DNA of 64,000 bases, taken from positions 372,001-436,000 of the forward strand of contig SADC01000070.1 in assembly GCA_004194705.1 (NCBI GenBank), given 5' to 3'. The notes below the pieces were generated by a model. That model was not told where the DNA came from, did not search any database, and worked only from the letters and a program-made list of their open reading frames with translations. The stretch comes from Ditylenchus dipsaci. Its lineage: Eukaryota > Nematoda > Chromadorea > Rhabditida > Anguinidae. Of this stretch, positions 22,258-33,299 are shown in pieces (positions within the stretch are counted from its first letter, which is position 1; each line of letters begins with the position of its first letter). The position numbers and the translations under genes were made by a program.

Positions 22258-22937
22258 GGTATACCAACGACTCGATACACATTATGACTCGATACAACGA
22301 CTCGATACAATTACGACTCGATACAACGACTCGATACACTTTTTAAAGCTCCTTTGAAGCTCCTTTTGAAAACATCCTGATTGAAAACCCTGCTAATATT
22401 CCTTTGTTTCATTGATTTGTTTTCGTTTTGTTTCACTGGTGTTGGGAGCAGGACAATTGACCGCCTGGACAATTGACCGCCTGGGCCGTTTGACTTTGGC
22501 TTTTTGACTATGTGTTGACTTTTTGACCATGTACCCCAAAGGGTCAGCCCTTATCCCGGACCATGTACCCCCAAAGGGGCTTCCTATTGAATTAGGTTGC
22601 CTGCCGAAGGCAGGCAGGTAGAAAATCTAGAAAAATCAAAAATTTCGAAAGAAAGTAGTCGGAAACGACGTCTTTATCGGTTTTAGCGTTTAAGTAGTCA
22701 AAAAGCCACGGGGTCAAACGGCCCAGGCGGTCAATTGTCCAGGCAGTCAATTGCCCAGGCGGTCAATTGTCCAGGCGGTCAATTGTCGCGGACCCCTGGT
22801 GTTATTTGATTTCAGTTGAATAAATGTTTGAATTTGAGAAAGTGTATCGAGTCGTTGTATCGAGTCGTTGTATCGAGTCGTAATTGTATCGAGTCGTTGT
22901 ATCGAGTCATAATGTGTATCGAGTCGTAGGGCAGTCT
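22258..22937. mobile_element. Nested foldback element with ACGACTCGATAC arms
   Basis: The 8-bp duplication CTTGATAT is at 22250-22257 and 22938-22945. Five ACGACTCGATACA-type units lie at 22268-22342, and the inverse array is at 22841-22930. It encloses 22444-22795. Confidence 0.85.
22444..22795. mobile_element. Nested foldback element with GACAATTGACCGCCTGG arms
   Basis: The 8-bp duplication CTGGTGTT is at 22436-22443 and 22796-22803. Ends GGGAGCAGGACAATTG and the complement of GGGTCCGCGACAATTG. The arms hold two units on the left and four inverted units on the right; the middle has GTACCCCAAAGGG repeats. Confidence 0.87.
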
Positions 22938-23177
22938 CTTGATATCACCTTACTCATATCTTTCTTATATTTTCACTAAATTTGCTTTGATTTTATAAGC
23001 TGGAATTGTCGAGTAAGAGCCCAAAAACTAGTTATGTGATAATAACAAGACCTAGAATTGACTTTTACTTTGGATGTCTGAGATGCTTTGACCTAAAGCG
23101 ATAAGTGTACACCCAGACGATTGCTAAAATCAATAAATGTACGAAAAATAGACAAACGTCGGGCTACAAATTTTTAA

Positions 23178-23536
23178 GGACGATACGTAAAAATGCCACG
23201 TTCTGGAGAAAAAGTGCCACGTTTTAGTGAAAAAGTGCCACGCTTTGTGAAAATCTGCCACGTTTTCTGACAATAAGGTTTCTTAGATAAATCAATGATT
23301 TACACCTGAAATTTTGAAGATTACCATTAGCTTGCTATTAATATGTCCTTGGAAACAAAGCGACCAATAAAATCAGGCATATCCTTGCAAAACTAGGCAA
23401 ATTAAAAAAAACGTGGCACTTTTTCACTAAAACGTGGCACTTTTTCGCCTTCTTGACTAGAATCGAAAAAACGTGGCACTTTTTCACAAAAACGTGGCAC
23501 TTTTTCTCCAGAACGTGGCATATTTCCGTTTTATCC
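23178..23536. mobile_element. Nested foldback element with AAAGTGCCACGTTTT arms
   Basis: Flanks AATTTTTAA on both sides give a duplication of about 8 bases with a one-base ambiguity. Ends GGACGATACG and the complement of GGATAAAACG. Four units lie at 23194-23262 and five inverted units at 23410-23520. Confidence 0.78.
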
Positions 23537-23815
23537 AATTTTTAAAAAGTGACAAGAAATTTTTTCAAAAAGTGTTAAATGTCGCGCGACAAAAGTGACA
23601 AATGTCGCGCGACAAAAATGTCAAAAAGTGACAAATGTCGCGCGACAAAAATGTCAAAGAGTGACAAATGTCGGTTGCCTCTAAAACCACTATTTCAGTA
23701 AGAAATCACTGTGATCTGAAATTCGACTCAAGACAAAAACATTCAAATTAAAATTTTCGATTTTTTAAATTTGAAGTTCCACCGTGTCTTTTGAATTTTT
23801 AGAGCAGCTTTTTAA

Positions 23816-24725
23816 AGGGGCATGCCCACGCTAATAAGAGGTGGCGCCCGGAAATTTAAATTTTTTCCCGAATCATTGGTCTTCTATTCATATTTTTCAA
23901 GCATGGTCGGTTTACTTAAAATCAGCAAGCACTAAATCAGCAAGCAGTTTTTCGAAAAAGCCAGTGTGGCTCGATTTTTTGACCGATTTCTCAATGATGA
24001 TGAATGTGACTTGGGTATGTTCGAAAAATCAGCTTGTACTCAAAGATTTCATACACACATGCATAAATTCTATAGCAAGCTAGAAAGCGCAGGAAATTAG
24101 CTTTTGAATGGACGGTACTTCTTTTGGCCGCTAATTACTCGTTTTTGGCCGCTAATTACTTTATTCTGGCCGCAAATTAGAAATCCCGCTAATTACTTTT
24201 TTCTGGCCGCAAATTACTTTTTTCTGGCCGAAAAATACTTTTTTCTGGCTGTAAATTACTCTTTTTTGGCCGCAAATTACATTTCTGGCCACAAATTACT
24301 TTTTTCTGGCCGCAAATTACTTTTTTCTGGCCGCAAAATTACTTTTTTCTGGCCGCAAATTTTCGCGGCCAATTAAAATTTGCGGCCATTTTTTTAAAAA
24401 TTTGCGGCCAGAAAAAAGTAATTTGCGGCCAAAAATGTAATTTGAGGCCAGAAAAAAGTATTTTGCAGCCAAAAAAAGTAATTAGCGGGATTTCTAATTT
24501 GCGGCCAGAATAAAGTAATTAGCGGCCAAAAACGAGTAATTAGCGTCCAAAAAAGTACCGTCCATGTACGGATTTTCCAACTTGGTTTCTAACAAAACCA
24601 TACCTAAAATTGAATTCTAGGCCTTGTTTTGTTAGAAACCGAGTTGAAAAATCCGTATAGAAATCCAATAATTAGGAAAATTTTGAATACCCGGGCACCA
24701 CCTCTTATTAGCGTGGGCATGCCAC
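23816..24725. mobile_element. TTAA-flanked MITE, type B, enlarged by an insertion
   Basis: TTAA at 23812-23815 and 24726-24729. Both ends match type B, but the middle was replaced or enlarged: the left half loses similarity at about 23898, and the element at 24110-24563 lies inside. Confidence 0.72.
24110..24563. mobile_element. Foldback element with CTGGCCGCAAATTAC arms
   Basis: The ends GGACGGTACTTCTTTTGGCC and the complement are inverse. About a dozen CTGGCCGCAAATTAC-type units run to 24368, then the inverse array returns to the right end with a very short spacer. The two flanks (TTTTGAAT and ATGTACGG) do not match, so one side may be rearranged. Confidence 0.78.
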
Positions 24726-25344
24726 TTAAAGAAAACTGACCATGCTAAACACGAATCCGTTAAAAAAAGCTGTATAAAAGTGAATGATTATCACATCAAC
24801 TTTTATTTTCTGAAATTTTGTAATCTTGCAGTTTTACACACCTTTTATTAACGGATCCGTGTTCAGCATGGTCGGTTTACTTAAAAAACTGCTCTAAAAA
24901 TTGAAAAGACACGGTGGAACTTCAAATTTTTAAAAATCGAAAATTTTAATTTGAATGATTTTTGTCTTGAGTGACATTTCACATCACAGTGATTTCTTAC
25001 TGAAATAGTGGTTTCAGAAGCCAATCGACTACGCTGAACATGAATGCGCCGTGTAATCTAATAGTTTTGCACATAAATGACCGAAAACCTTTCAAAAATC
25101 AAACGTTCCCTTATGGCAAATTGCCCTTTTTGGGCAATTTACCCTAAAAAGGCAATTGCCAAAAGGGCGAAAACTTGCCATTTAAGGCAAAAAAACAAGT
25201 TTTTTTGCCTTTTTTAATTTACAAAAAGGCGAAATGCTCATCCCTAGGTTGAATTTTTGAAATATGGGTAAAAACGCTATTTTAAAATTCACACATTTTT
25301 GAAAATTCTGTAATTGAAAGGAAGTGAGCACCATAGCAAGTAGG

Positions 25345-26032
25345 TGATGCCTCGTGTCTACGCAGCCGTTAACAAAGAAGTGCAGTCTCGTCTCAACAAA
25401 TGTTGTGCTCTTTCATTCACGTCTTATATCTAGGATCGGATTGAATCTGATAAAATGAAATTCAACTCAAATGTGGCAGCATGGATTCAAGAAGAGGTTG
25501 AGGTGGGAGATAACATGTTGGGGCATGGTGAAGGTATTTCCAATACTATCTTGTTGTCACTGTATCAGATGCCCATGCTGGTCCTTTTTAAAAATAAGGT
25601 CTTCTCGCTTCTAGCACACTACTTCTTTCTTTGGCCAGCTGAGCAATTTGTTTGCTGATGAGCATGGTGACAACGATGAACAAGCCAAAAGGGCCATGAT
25701 TGATATGAAAAGTTACAACAAACAAAAATGCATCGATTCAGAGGCTGATCCTTTTCAGTTCTGGAAGGTAATTTTTATTTATTTTTGCCAAAGTTTGAAT
25801 TTATTGTTTTTCATTGTCTAGGGACAGGAAAAAAACCTACTCAATACTGGCTAAAATTAGGCAACGGTATCTTTCGGCTCTAGCGACAAGTCTGTATAGC
25901 GAACAACTTTTCTCAGCGGCAAGGAACGTTTACGACTACCTAACACGTGTAAGATCAAATCTGAGTCTTGATGAGGCAGAAATGTTAGTCTTCCTCAACA
26001 CAAACCTCCCATTATTGAAATTCTCGTATTAG
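25345..26032 (+). pseudogene. hAT transposase C-terminal remnant
   Basis: Two exon-like pieces are linked by a possible intron (donor after 25768, acceptor TTGTCTAG near 25821). The first ends in the E-A-D-P-F-Q-F-W-K motif, the equivalent of the D-P-L-x-W-W segment of hAT transposases. The second has A-T-S-L-Y-S-E-Q-L-F-S-A-A-R and then R-S-N-L-S-L-D-E-A-E-M-L-V-F-L-N, the dimerisation domain. A stop at about 25433 and the absence of the catalytic N-terminal part mark it as a relic. No ends could be assigned to it. Confidence 0.75.
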
Positions 26033-26147
26033 ATTCGTATCATGATTGCGCTTGTTGTGTTATGCCGGGATAAAGGATCGGTCCAAAAATAGAACAAAAA
26101 TATCGCATCGTTACATCGTTGAAGGCATTTCGGTGTCTCTAGTCATG

Positions 26148-26312
26148 AGCCATCTGGTCTTTGCCCACCCCTGAATTTCACACAAAAATGATCAAAAAAA
26201 TTTAAAAACTGCTGATAGAACAACTCTCGGTGACAAGAATAAGTTTTTCGGTGATAAGAATCAGTTTTTTGGTGACAAGAATAAGTTTTCCCCATCTTAA
26301 CCATTCTGCTGT
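26148..26312. repeat. Half foldback with GGTGACAAGAATAAG repeats
   Basis: The block AGCCATCTGGTCTTTGCCCA and the following TTCACACAAAAA match the core of the element at 46376-47008. It is then joined to three units of GGTGACAAGAATAAGTTTTT instead of that element's CCGCCTAATTTAC units. The inverse half is missing. Confidence 0.65.
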
Positions 26313-26372
26313 AAATGTTGATTTTCACTCATTTTCACACAGTGTTCTGTGAATTTTTAGTGTCATTAGAAC

Positions 26373-27194
26373 TAGAGGTGTGCATTCGGCCTCGGGAGGG
26401 ATTTCGGGATCGGGATTGGGGCTAAAAAAGTATTCGGGATCGGAATTACGTTAAAAAAATTCAGGATCCCGTCGGGATCCCGATCGAAATTTCGGGATTT
26501 GCCGATCTATCGAGTCCATGAGTAATCAGGCAATATACAGGGTGTCCCGAGAAATTCCACTGATTTCAAACGTTCACAACTGTTTTTCTTAATGCTATTT
26601 CAAAATTTTGTCAATGCATAAAGACTAAGCTTCTGATAAAAAAAAATTTAGCATGTAAAATCAAAAATACGAGTGGTTCCCCTCAGGCTTAGACCTTACC
26701 TTTCCAGAGGCTATCTTAAAACCAGGGCTAAAACTACTAGAGGGGTATCAAGCAAAAATAGTGTTTTTCGTTTTATAGAAGAATATTTAGAGAAAAGTTG
26801 CTAGAAAATTATCACCGCAAGCTTTGCTTACAGAATATCGAATTCATTTCACGAGGAAAAGTTATAAGCGTCTAAAATAGTAGAATTTTTAAGACATCCT
26901 TTTTAGCATAAATTGCTGTTATAAATTGTGCTGTAATACAGAGCGAAAATAATTGAACCTGATGGAATAATTGGACATGTCAGATTCGAAATGTGTCCAA
27001 AAAAAGAGAGAAACAAATTTAAAAAAAACCGCAAAATAATGCGAAAATGAAAATATTTCTGGCCAAAAATGCTTTTGAGAATGCTCATCGGGATTTTCAA
27101 ATTCATCGGGAAGGATTCGGGATCGGGATTCAGCACCAAAATTGTCAAAATCGGATCCCGTTCGGGAGGGATCCCGATCCCGTGCATACCTCTG
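26373..27194. mobile_element. hAT-type non-autonomous element
   Basis: The 8-bp duplication ATTAGAAC is at 26365-26372 and 27195-27202. Ends TAGAGGTGTGCA and the complement of CAGAGGTATGCA, typical hAT termini, continue as multiple GGGATCGGGAT/ATCCCGATCCC words. No transposase frame is seen. A mariner-like end (TACAGGGTGTCC, 26537) lies inside. Confidence 0.88.
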
Positions 27195-27576
27195 ATTAGA
27201 ACCTGCTTGAATTGCGCTTTCTTTTGAGGTATTAAGCTGCTTATATTCCTTAAAAAAAAATAGAAACATCCGCTTTTTGAAAAAAAAAAGTGTTTTTCAA
27301 AATACAAATTTTCGTGAAAAATGCCAATTCCTCCATTATTTAATTATCCTGACCTGATTTTTATTGTAGATTCTAATTTTCTGCATCTTTCTATTTATCC
27401 TGGAAAGGCATCTATGATCTTGTTGATTGTCTCTAGCTCCGTCTTGTCCCATTCTACAACGATTGCTCTCTTCGGAAATGACAAGAAATGCGACAAAAAG
27501 AATTATAAAAAATTGAACGAAAATTCAAAATGTGCACCAGTTTTTGTTGGACACCCTGTAATTTGACCAAACTAGG

Positions 27577-27842
27577 GTCTGCAGGCGCCTATCGGCGCCT
27601 ATGCTATGCGGGTGGTTCGGGCACTATTCTTGTGGTTCGGGAACATCAGTGGTTCATTTACATTAGTAGTTCAGGCAGATTAATTTTTCGGGTGCTTTAA
27701 TGGTTAGGGTAGATCATCCACCCTACTTGTTAACCCACCTACTCTAGCCTCGCCCACTTTCGCCTACCCTCGCCTAGCCTTGCCTATCTTCGCCTTTCTT
27801 CGTCTACCCTTGCCTATCCTCGCCTACCCTACTCCAGATTCT
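27577..27842. repeat. Short tandem repeats, GGTTCGGG and CGCCTACCCT types
   Basis: About eight units of a degenerate CTCGCCTACC decamer lie at 27735-27835, preceded by spaced GTGGTTCGGG words. Confidence 0.6.
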
Positions 27843-27844
27843 TT

Positions 27845-28400
27845 GAGAACGTGAGAGCTTGTCCAGGCCCCCTCAACCTTCCTACTTTTGAAAATCCATT
27901 GTTTGATAGCTCATATTGTAGCTGAGGTTCTTTAGTGTTCACCATTATAAAACATCGACACCGAATTTCCTACGAAAATTGTTTCTAGACGGGGTTTGAA
28001 GTCAAAACTTTATTCAAAAACCCACTTGAGAAACCACTGAGTTTTGAGCTTGACCGGGTCAGCTCGACCCTTTACACTTTTCAAAATCCACTGTTCAATG
28101 GCTCATTTTATAGCTGAGATTCTCTCGTATTCACCATTATAGAACATCAACACCGACTTTCTCTATAAAAGCGGCTCAAAATTGGGTCTGAAGTTAAAAA
28201 TAGAAAAAAGTCCATTTAAAAAACCATTGAGTTGAGAGCTTGTCTGGGCCAGTTCGATCCCTTACACTTTTCTAACCTCACTGGTTAATAGCTTATTTTA
28301 TAGCTGAGGTTCTCTAGTATTCACCATTATAGAACATCAACACCAACTTTTTGTATAAAAGTGGCTCAAAATGATATTCAAAGTCGAAAAAAAGTTGTTT
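27845..28400. repeat. Three imperfect tandem copies of a unit near 180 bp
   Basis: Each copy has GAGAGCTTGTC, then TAGCTGAGNTTCT, then CACCATTATANAACATC in the same order, at about 27850, 28040 and 28222. The last copy fades after 28400. No coding frame is shared. Confidence 0.75.
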
Positions 28401-29410
28401 TTGATAGAAATGATGGATCAAGTAGGTGAAAAAGGGTCCGGAAGGTAAAAAATTGTACATGGTCAAAATACAACTGGATACCCGCAAGTTTTTTAAGTTG
28501 AGGTTTTCCAAATGTTCTACCCTGACATTCTTCAAGCCATGACTTTGTGTAGAGATGACATTTAACTAAATGATAAAAATACAAGTCACGTCCTTGCGGG
28601 AACGAACCTTTTGGGGTTACACTATACCGGGAGTATACAGTAGCACTTCAGAATCTTAGGTATCGAATGAGACCATATCTTAGTGTTAAAATTTGAAAAT
28701 ATCGAAACTTTTTGAACAAGTCAAATTGGCGCAAAAAAACTGGCGCCGGCTACCGGTGGTAGCGCCTGTGCAGGTGTGATTGTGTGCTCCAAAAATATTA
28801 TTGAAACTAACTTGTTTGCTCTATTTGTTTAAAGTTGTTGTTGTTTCTTGCAAAAATGTGCAAAGAAGAGTTTGGAACGGATAATGGGTCATTTGGACAA
28901 AACAATTTGACTTTTTCTGTAATTTGTCTGATTTTTTAGATGGAAGTCCTGACTTCAACTCCTAATGTCAAGTTATAAACCGTTTATCGTATTTTGACTA
29001 TTTGTAAAAGTAGTATGCCTTACTTTAAATTGTAAAAACCCAAGCTGTTTGAATGATTGATTAATTTGTTAAAAACTTCACCCATAACATTTACGTGTAC
29101 ATTTTAAGTTTTTTAAAACTAACAATTTGATCAAAAATATATATATTTTTTAAATTATTTATAATTAATTTATTGATAATTATTTATAATTTATTTTTAA
29201 ATTTATATGCCGCCATGAATTTGGCTTTCAGTAATTGCGCGAACTTAAATCATCTAGTTGTTTTGAAATATTTTGTGTCTTATCATATGCTTTGCTCTCT
29301 CTCTCTGTTTTCCATACGCTAAAAATGAGTCATGTTTCGGTTCATATTAACAAATTTCGTATTTCTCATATTTCTCGTTATCTTTCACTTAACATTAACA
29401 AAACTTTAGT
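28401..29410. other. AT-rich region upstream of CHMP5
   Basis: No gene seen. It contains a GC-rich palindromic patch near 28735-28775 and a TATA-rich stretch at 29120-29205. The promoter of CHMP5 presumably lies here or nearer the gene. Confidence 0.3.
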
Positions 29411-29430
29411 TGAATTTTCTTCAATCTATC

Positions 29431-29432
29431 AG
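29431..29432 (+). promoter_or_regulatory. Probable spliced-leader acceptor of CHMP5
   Basis: TTTTCTTCAATCTATCAG ends two bases before the start codon, with no open upstream exon. Confidence 0.5.
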
Positions 29433-29434
29433 CC

Positions 29435-30470
29435 ATGCGTCGTATTTTTGGCTCCGGCCAGCCAAAAGCACCTCCACCTAACTTGAGTGATGCTATTGCA
29501 ACTATCGATGGACGCGGAGAAACTATGGAGAAGAAGATTGGAAAACTTGATAGTGAATTGGTAAAGATGCGGGATCAAATGAAGAAAATGCGTGAAGGTC
29601 CAGCCAAGAATATGGTCAAACAGAAGGCATTGAGGTAAATGTTGAGTTTAAGTTTAAGTTTTTTTAAGTAACCTTTTGCAGAATTATGAAGCAGAAGAAA
29701 ATGTATGAAAACCAAAAGGATCAACTGGACAATCAGTCTTTCAACATGGAACAAAGCAACTTTGCTATTCAAGGCATGAAGGACAACCAGGCAAGTGTAT
29801 ATAACGAATTCAATACAATTTCTACTAGAAAGAACTGGAGTTAAACTTTCTTAGACTAGAATTTTATTTTAATTTCTTTGTGTTGATAAATTTTGATAAA
29901 AAATTCACTCAAATTCTTTAGGCGTGATTTGATTTAAAAATAACAAGCACTGTTCTTAAGATTACTGTGGCAGCTATGAAAGCTGGCTTAAAGACCATGC
30001 AAACTGAGTACAAGAAAATGGACATCAACAAGATTGATACATTGCAAGACGAAATGGAGGACATGCTCGAGATGGTCTATTTTAATCATATTCTCACTTT
30101 AATTAATAAATGTTTTTTTTTCAGAACAACGAAATTCAAGATGCTTTATCACGTCAATATGATACTCCAGATGTGAAATTTCTGTATATTAAAAATTTAA
30201 TTGTGTTTTATTTTATTTTTTAGATTGATGAAGCAGATTTAGAGGCTGAATTAGATGCTCTTGGCGATGATTTAGCTCTGGACTCAGATACTTCTTACCT
30301 AGATGAAGCGATGAGTGCACCAAACGTTCCTAGTCGTGAGCCTGGCACGGCTACTGTAAGAACTGTTTAAGTTTTCGGTCTAAAAAAGCTTTATAAAAAT
30401 ATTGTAGGCTATTACGGATCAAGGCGTTCCAGTGGATGAGTTCGGCTTGCCGAAAATTCCTGCTTCTTAA
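29435..30470 (+). CDS. vps-60: Charged multivesicular body protein 5 (CHMP5/Vps60)
   Basis: Six exons join in frame to 221 codons plus stop: 29435-29634, 29682-29790, 29961-30074, 30125-30172, 30224-30355, 30408-30470. Human CHMP5 has 219 residues and the two align throughout: M-R-R-I-F-G start, K-A-P-P-P-N-L, the [18 protein letters not shown] stretch, S-F-N-M-E-Q, then [11 protein letters not shown] and the closing [12 protein letters not shown]. The basic N-terminal helices and acidic C-terminus are those of an ESCRT-III subunit, which sorts ubiquitinated cargo at endosomes together with LIP5/Vta1 (family knowledge). Intron 2 starts with GC instead of GT. An acceptor AG lies at 29431-29432, two bases before the ATG, consistent with trans-splicing. 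A possible AATAAA lies near 30609. Confidence 0.96.
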
Positions 30471-30739
30471 CTCTTTGTGAAGCGCATGTCATTTTTGATA
30501 TTTTATTCTTAAGAGCAGACATATGTGGAAGATTTTACTATTTTTACCAAATGTAGTAAAATATGTAAATTGTTTTTCCTACATTGTAAACTGCTTTTAT
30601 TCGCTATGAAAATAAAAAAAAACATTTTTTTAAATTGGATATATATTTAAAAAAAAGCAAATATCAAGAGACTCCCAACTGCAGCAATTATGCTAATGCT
30701 TACGGTTCGTCTCCTTTGTCGCCCGTATATTTTTCTGGC

Positions 30740-30905
30740 AGGACCACATAATCTTAAAGAATCATGCCCGTCTACGTCCACGATTGTCCCCTGCCAGCTC
30801 AAGAAAAATCCTAATCATTGACCTTGATCGTATGTTTTAACTTTGTTTCTAACAAAACTATACCTAAGATTAAATTCTAGGCCTTGTTTTGTCAGAAACC
30901 GATTT
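30740..30905. repeat. Fragment of type B MITE core
   Basis: Contains TTTCTAACAAAACTATACC and AGGCCTTGTTTTGTCAGAAAC, the centre of the type B hairpin. The TTAA ends are absent. Confidence 0.6.
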
Positions 30906-30949
30906 GAAAAATCGGTTGAAGTGACGAATCCACCCACTCCCCGGGAAGT

Positions 30950-31990
30950 GATCAGGTGGAGGAGATAACCTCATATTCGTGTTTCTCGACCCCGATTTCA
31001 TGAGAAAGGCACGCGTTTTTTTAATTCTGAGGAAAAATTTTTTTTTCGAACCACAGGAGGGTATCACGGTTTTCAAAATCTTGAAAATATAAATTGGCGC
31101 CTTTTGAATTCAAAGAGAATAAGGGCTGTATTGGGAGGGAAAGGGAATAAAAGGGTGTCCATTTTATGGCAAAACGACAAAACAGTGAATATTGCCATAT
31201 TTTGGCTGTCTTACCATGGTTTTCAACTTGGGCCGTGGCAAAAATAGACTCTCTAAAAAAAATTTTAATGGTGCATGATATCACTAAGTCACTAAAATTT
31301 TAATTTTCAGAAAATTTGGAAATAATTTCTAAAGAAAACACCTCAGACGTGAAATCAAAAATAACATGAGGTCATAGTAATCAGATAATAATCTTTTACC
31401 AAGCCCTCTGCGTCACCTTCGGGGCGCAGGGAGCTTGGTTGCTTGGGGTTGAGATGCGCACACCCACGTACCTCAGACACAAATCAGTCCAAAGTGACTC
31501 TGTGTGCATCGAGGAGATAACATCATATTCGTGTTTCTCGGCCCCGATTACCTGAGAAAGCCGGCTGTTTTTTAAATTCTGAGAAAAAAAAATTCGATCC
31601 ACAGGGGGTTATCATGGTTTTTTAGTAGAAAATTTGAAAAATTTAAATTTGCGCCTTTTGAATTTTAAAAGGATTAAGGGCTGTATTGGAGGGATGGAAT
31701 AAAAGAGGGCCACTAATCATACAGGGTCAACTAACAAGAAGATTTTGAACATAGTTTTGAATACTGGGGCCTACCGCATAAATAAACTCTGGTATGCATG
31801 CTTTTTGATGCATCCAGAGTCACTTTCGAGTGATTTGTGTCTAAGTTGTGTGGGTGTGCGCATCTCAACTCCAAGCCCCAAGCCCCCGAAGGGGGCTTGA
31901 GAGGGCTTGAGAGGTAGAGAGACTTACCTTAGGCATGATTCCGATTAGTACTCTTGACCATAAAATGCATATAGAGTCTATTTTTGCCAC
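30950..31990. repeat. Mixed direct and inverted repeats
   Basis: A block of about 205 bases is repeated directly (30955-31160 and 31508-31712), sharing CATATTCGTGTTTCTCG and AAGGGCTGTATTGG. A second block is inverted (31395-31510 against 31808-31905), sharing TTGAGATGCGCACACCCAC. The block at 31190-31260 is the inverse of 31970-32035, the 5' end of the TE gene downstream. Words from 31890-31945 recur at 9415-9470. Confidence 0.7.
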
Positions 31991-32683
31991 GGCCCAAGTT
32001 GAAAAACATGGTAAGACAGTGGAAGAATACAAAAAGTTACCTTTTCAACTCCCACCAGTGGGAGTTGAAAAAGAAGTTGCCTCTTCTTATCTATCTTTCG
32101 CCAAATTCGCCACTGAAGGATACCGCAAGAGAGCAGCTCCTCTACCAGCTTTACAGTCATCAGCACTTGCAAACGTCGGGAGCAAACAAACATTTCAGTC
32201 TTCCTATTTATGTCTGATCAAAAGCTTATGAGAAGCTAGCAGAAATAGTTTGCAAACCATCTTTTATCGAAGAAATTATGAAGCTGAGATATGTTTGTGG
32301 GACATCTAGCCTCGAATCCGCTCATAACGTGTACATCGCCTATTGTCCAAAGCGAAAATGTTATTCCTATGATAAATTCAAGCGTAGGAGTAATGTATTG
32401 GAACAGCATCCAGGACGAAGAGCTAAGAGCTAATAGAGTAGAAATCGAATCGTATAGCTACTCATCAAAGGATCGAGGTGATATGAGGAAAAAGGTCAAA
32501 CTTACTGGCGGTACAAACTATTGGAAGCGAGAAATGGTGACACGGGCTTTGGAGAGAAAGCGACAACAAGGCCTGGGGATTCCTAACTTAATCGACGAAG
32601 AAGTTGGAGGACAAGTGGACGACGTAGCTGAGCGGATTGAAGAGTTGCTGTCATTTGAAATAGATGAAGATTCTGATGAATAA
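31935..32683 (+). pseudogene. Broken transposon-type gene of unknown family
   Basis: The frame changes between 32231 and 32400. One frame (about 32222-32410) reads Y-V-C-G-T-S-S-L-E-S-A-H-N-V-Y-I-A-Y-C-P-K-R-K, which resembles a motif in uncharacterised transposon-derived animal proteins (T-x-x-L-E-x-x-H-x, then a P-K-R). The next frame (32291-32683) continues with a basic region and an acidic C-terminus ending E-I-D-E-D-S-D-E. Reading through needs at least one frameshift. I infer a DNA-transposon origin from the motif and the repeat setting; I cannot name the superfamily. Confidence 0.45.
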
Positions 32684-33065
32684 TACAACTCTGTTATTGA
32701 ACATTATTTGAAAGATTCGGACAGAATAAAGTTAGTTCTATTTGTGTGATTGAGCCGTGGATTTCAGTTTGCAATGGCTGTCGCATAGTTTTATGCCTTG
32801 AAAAAAATCTCTTTGGCAAAATTTGATCTTGAAAACGAGAAATAAAAAAACGCGCCAACTCAAATGTGCATTTGAACTATAAATAACAAGGGGTCAAAAA
32901 TCCTACGCAACGTGCACCTCCCTCTTTAAATGACTCAAAAAGCATCCAAATGTCACATTGTGACACAGTGACACAAAAAGTGTGCTCACTTTTTGTGTTA
33001 GAAATATAGAGCCGGCCTTAACTTAGCGCCGCCGCTCAGCGGCGTTTGAACAATCCTGCCCTTAA

Positions 33066-33299
33066 AGGGGCATGCCCGTGCCCGACACGGAGAAAAGGCG
33101 GGGACCAGTACTTTTTTTCTTTCTCGATCAAGTTTTACATGCATACGCATTCAGATTTTTTAAGTTTTCTGCCTAGTTTTTAAAAGTAGTATAGGATCAC
33201 TAATATTAGATTTGACGCAAAACGAGTGAAAAGTAGAACGATTCAAAAAAAATTGCTGGCCCCCCGCCTTAACTTTTTGAAACGCACGGGCATGCCCCT
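33066..33299. mobile_element. TTAA-flanked MITE, type A
   Basis: TTAA at 33062-33065 and 33300-33303, ends AGGGGCATGCCCGTGC and the complement. The core matches 8490-8718 (GAGAAAAGGCG, CTTTCTCGAT, TTTTTAAGTTTTCTG). Confidence 0.78.

Larger units (their letters stand above)
22144..23679. mobile_element. Nested foldback element with TGTCGCGCGACA arms
   Basis: The 8-bp duplication TCTAAAAC is at 22136-22143 and 23680-23687. Ends GGCAGCCGGACATTTG and the complement of GGCAACCGACATTTG. Units GACAAATGTCGCGCGAC occur twice in the left arm and four times inverted in the right arm. Two further elements (22258-22937 and 23178-23536) lie inside. Confidence 0.85.
21677..25246. mobile_element. Parent foldback element carrying nested insertions
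   Basis: The 8-bp duplication GGTTGAAT lies at 21669-21676 and 25247-25254. The ends CAGGGATGATCATTTTGCC and TAGGGATGAGCATTTCGCC (minus strand) are inverse. Once the insertions at 21901, 22144 and 23816 are taken out, the left arm (21677-23811 remainder, about 375 bases) is the inverse of the right arm (24890-25246) over its length. The centre (24735-24890) is a further hairpin with ACCATGCT and its inverse. The bases TTGCCC/GGGCAA are very dense near both ends. Confidence 0.88.

Noticed and set aside
24110..24563. Regularly spaced short repeats resembling a CRISPR array
   Set aside because: Units are head-to-tail without unique spacers and return in inverse orientation after a short centre. 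The setting is eukaryotic; the structure is a foldback element.
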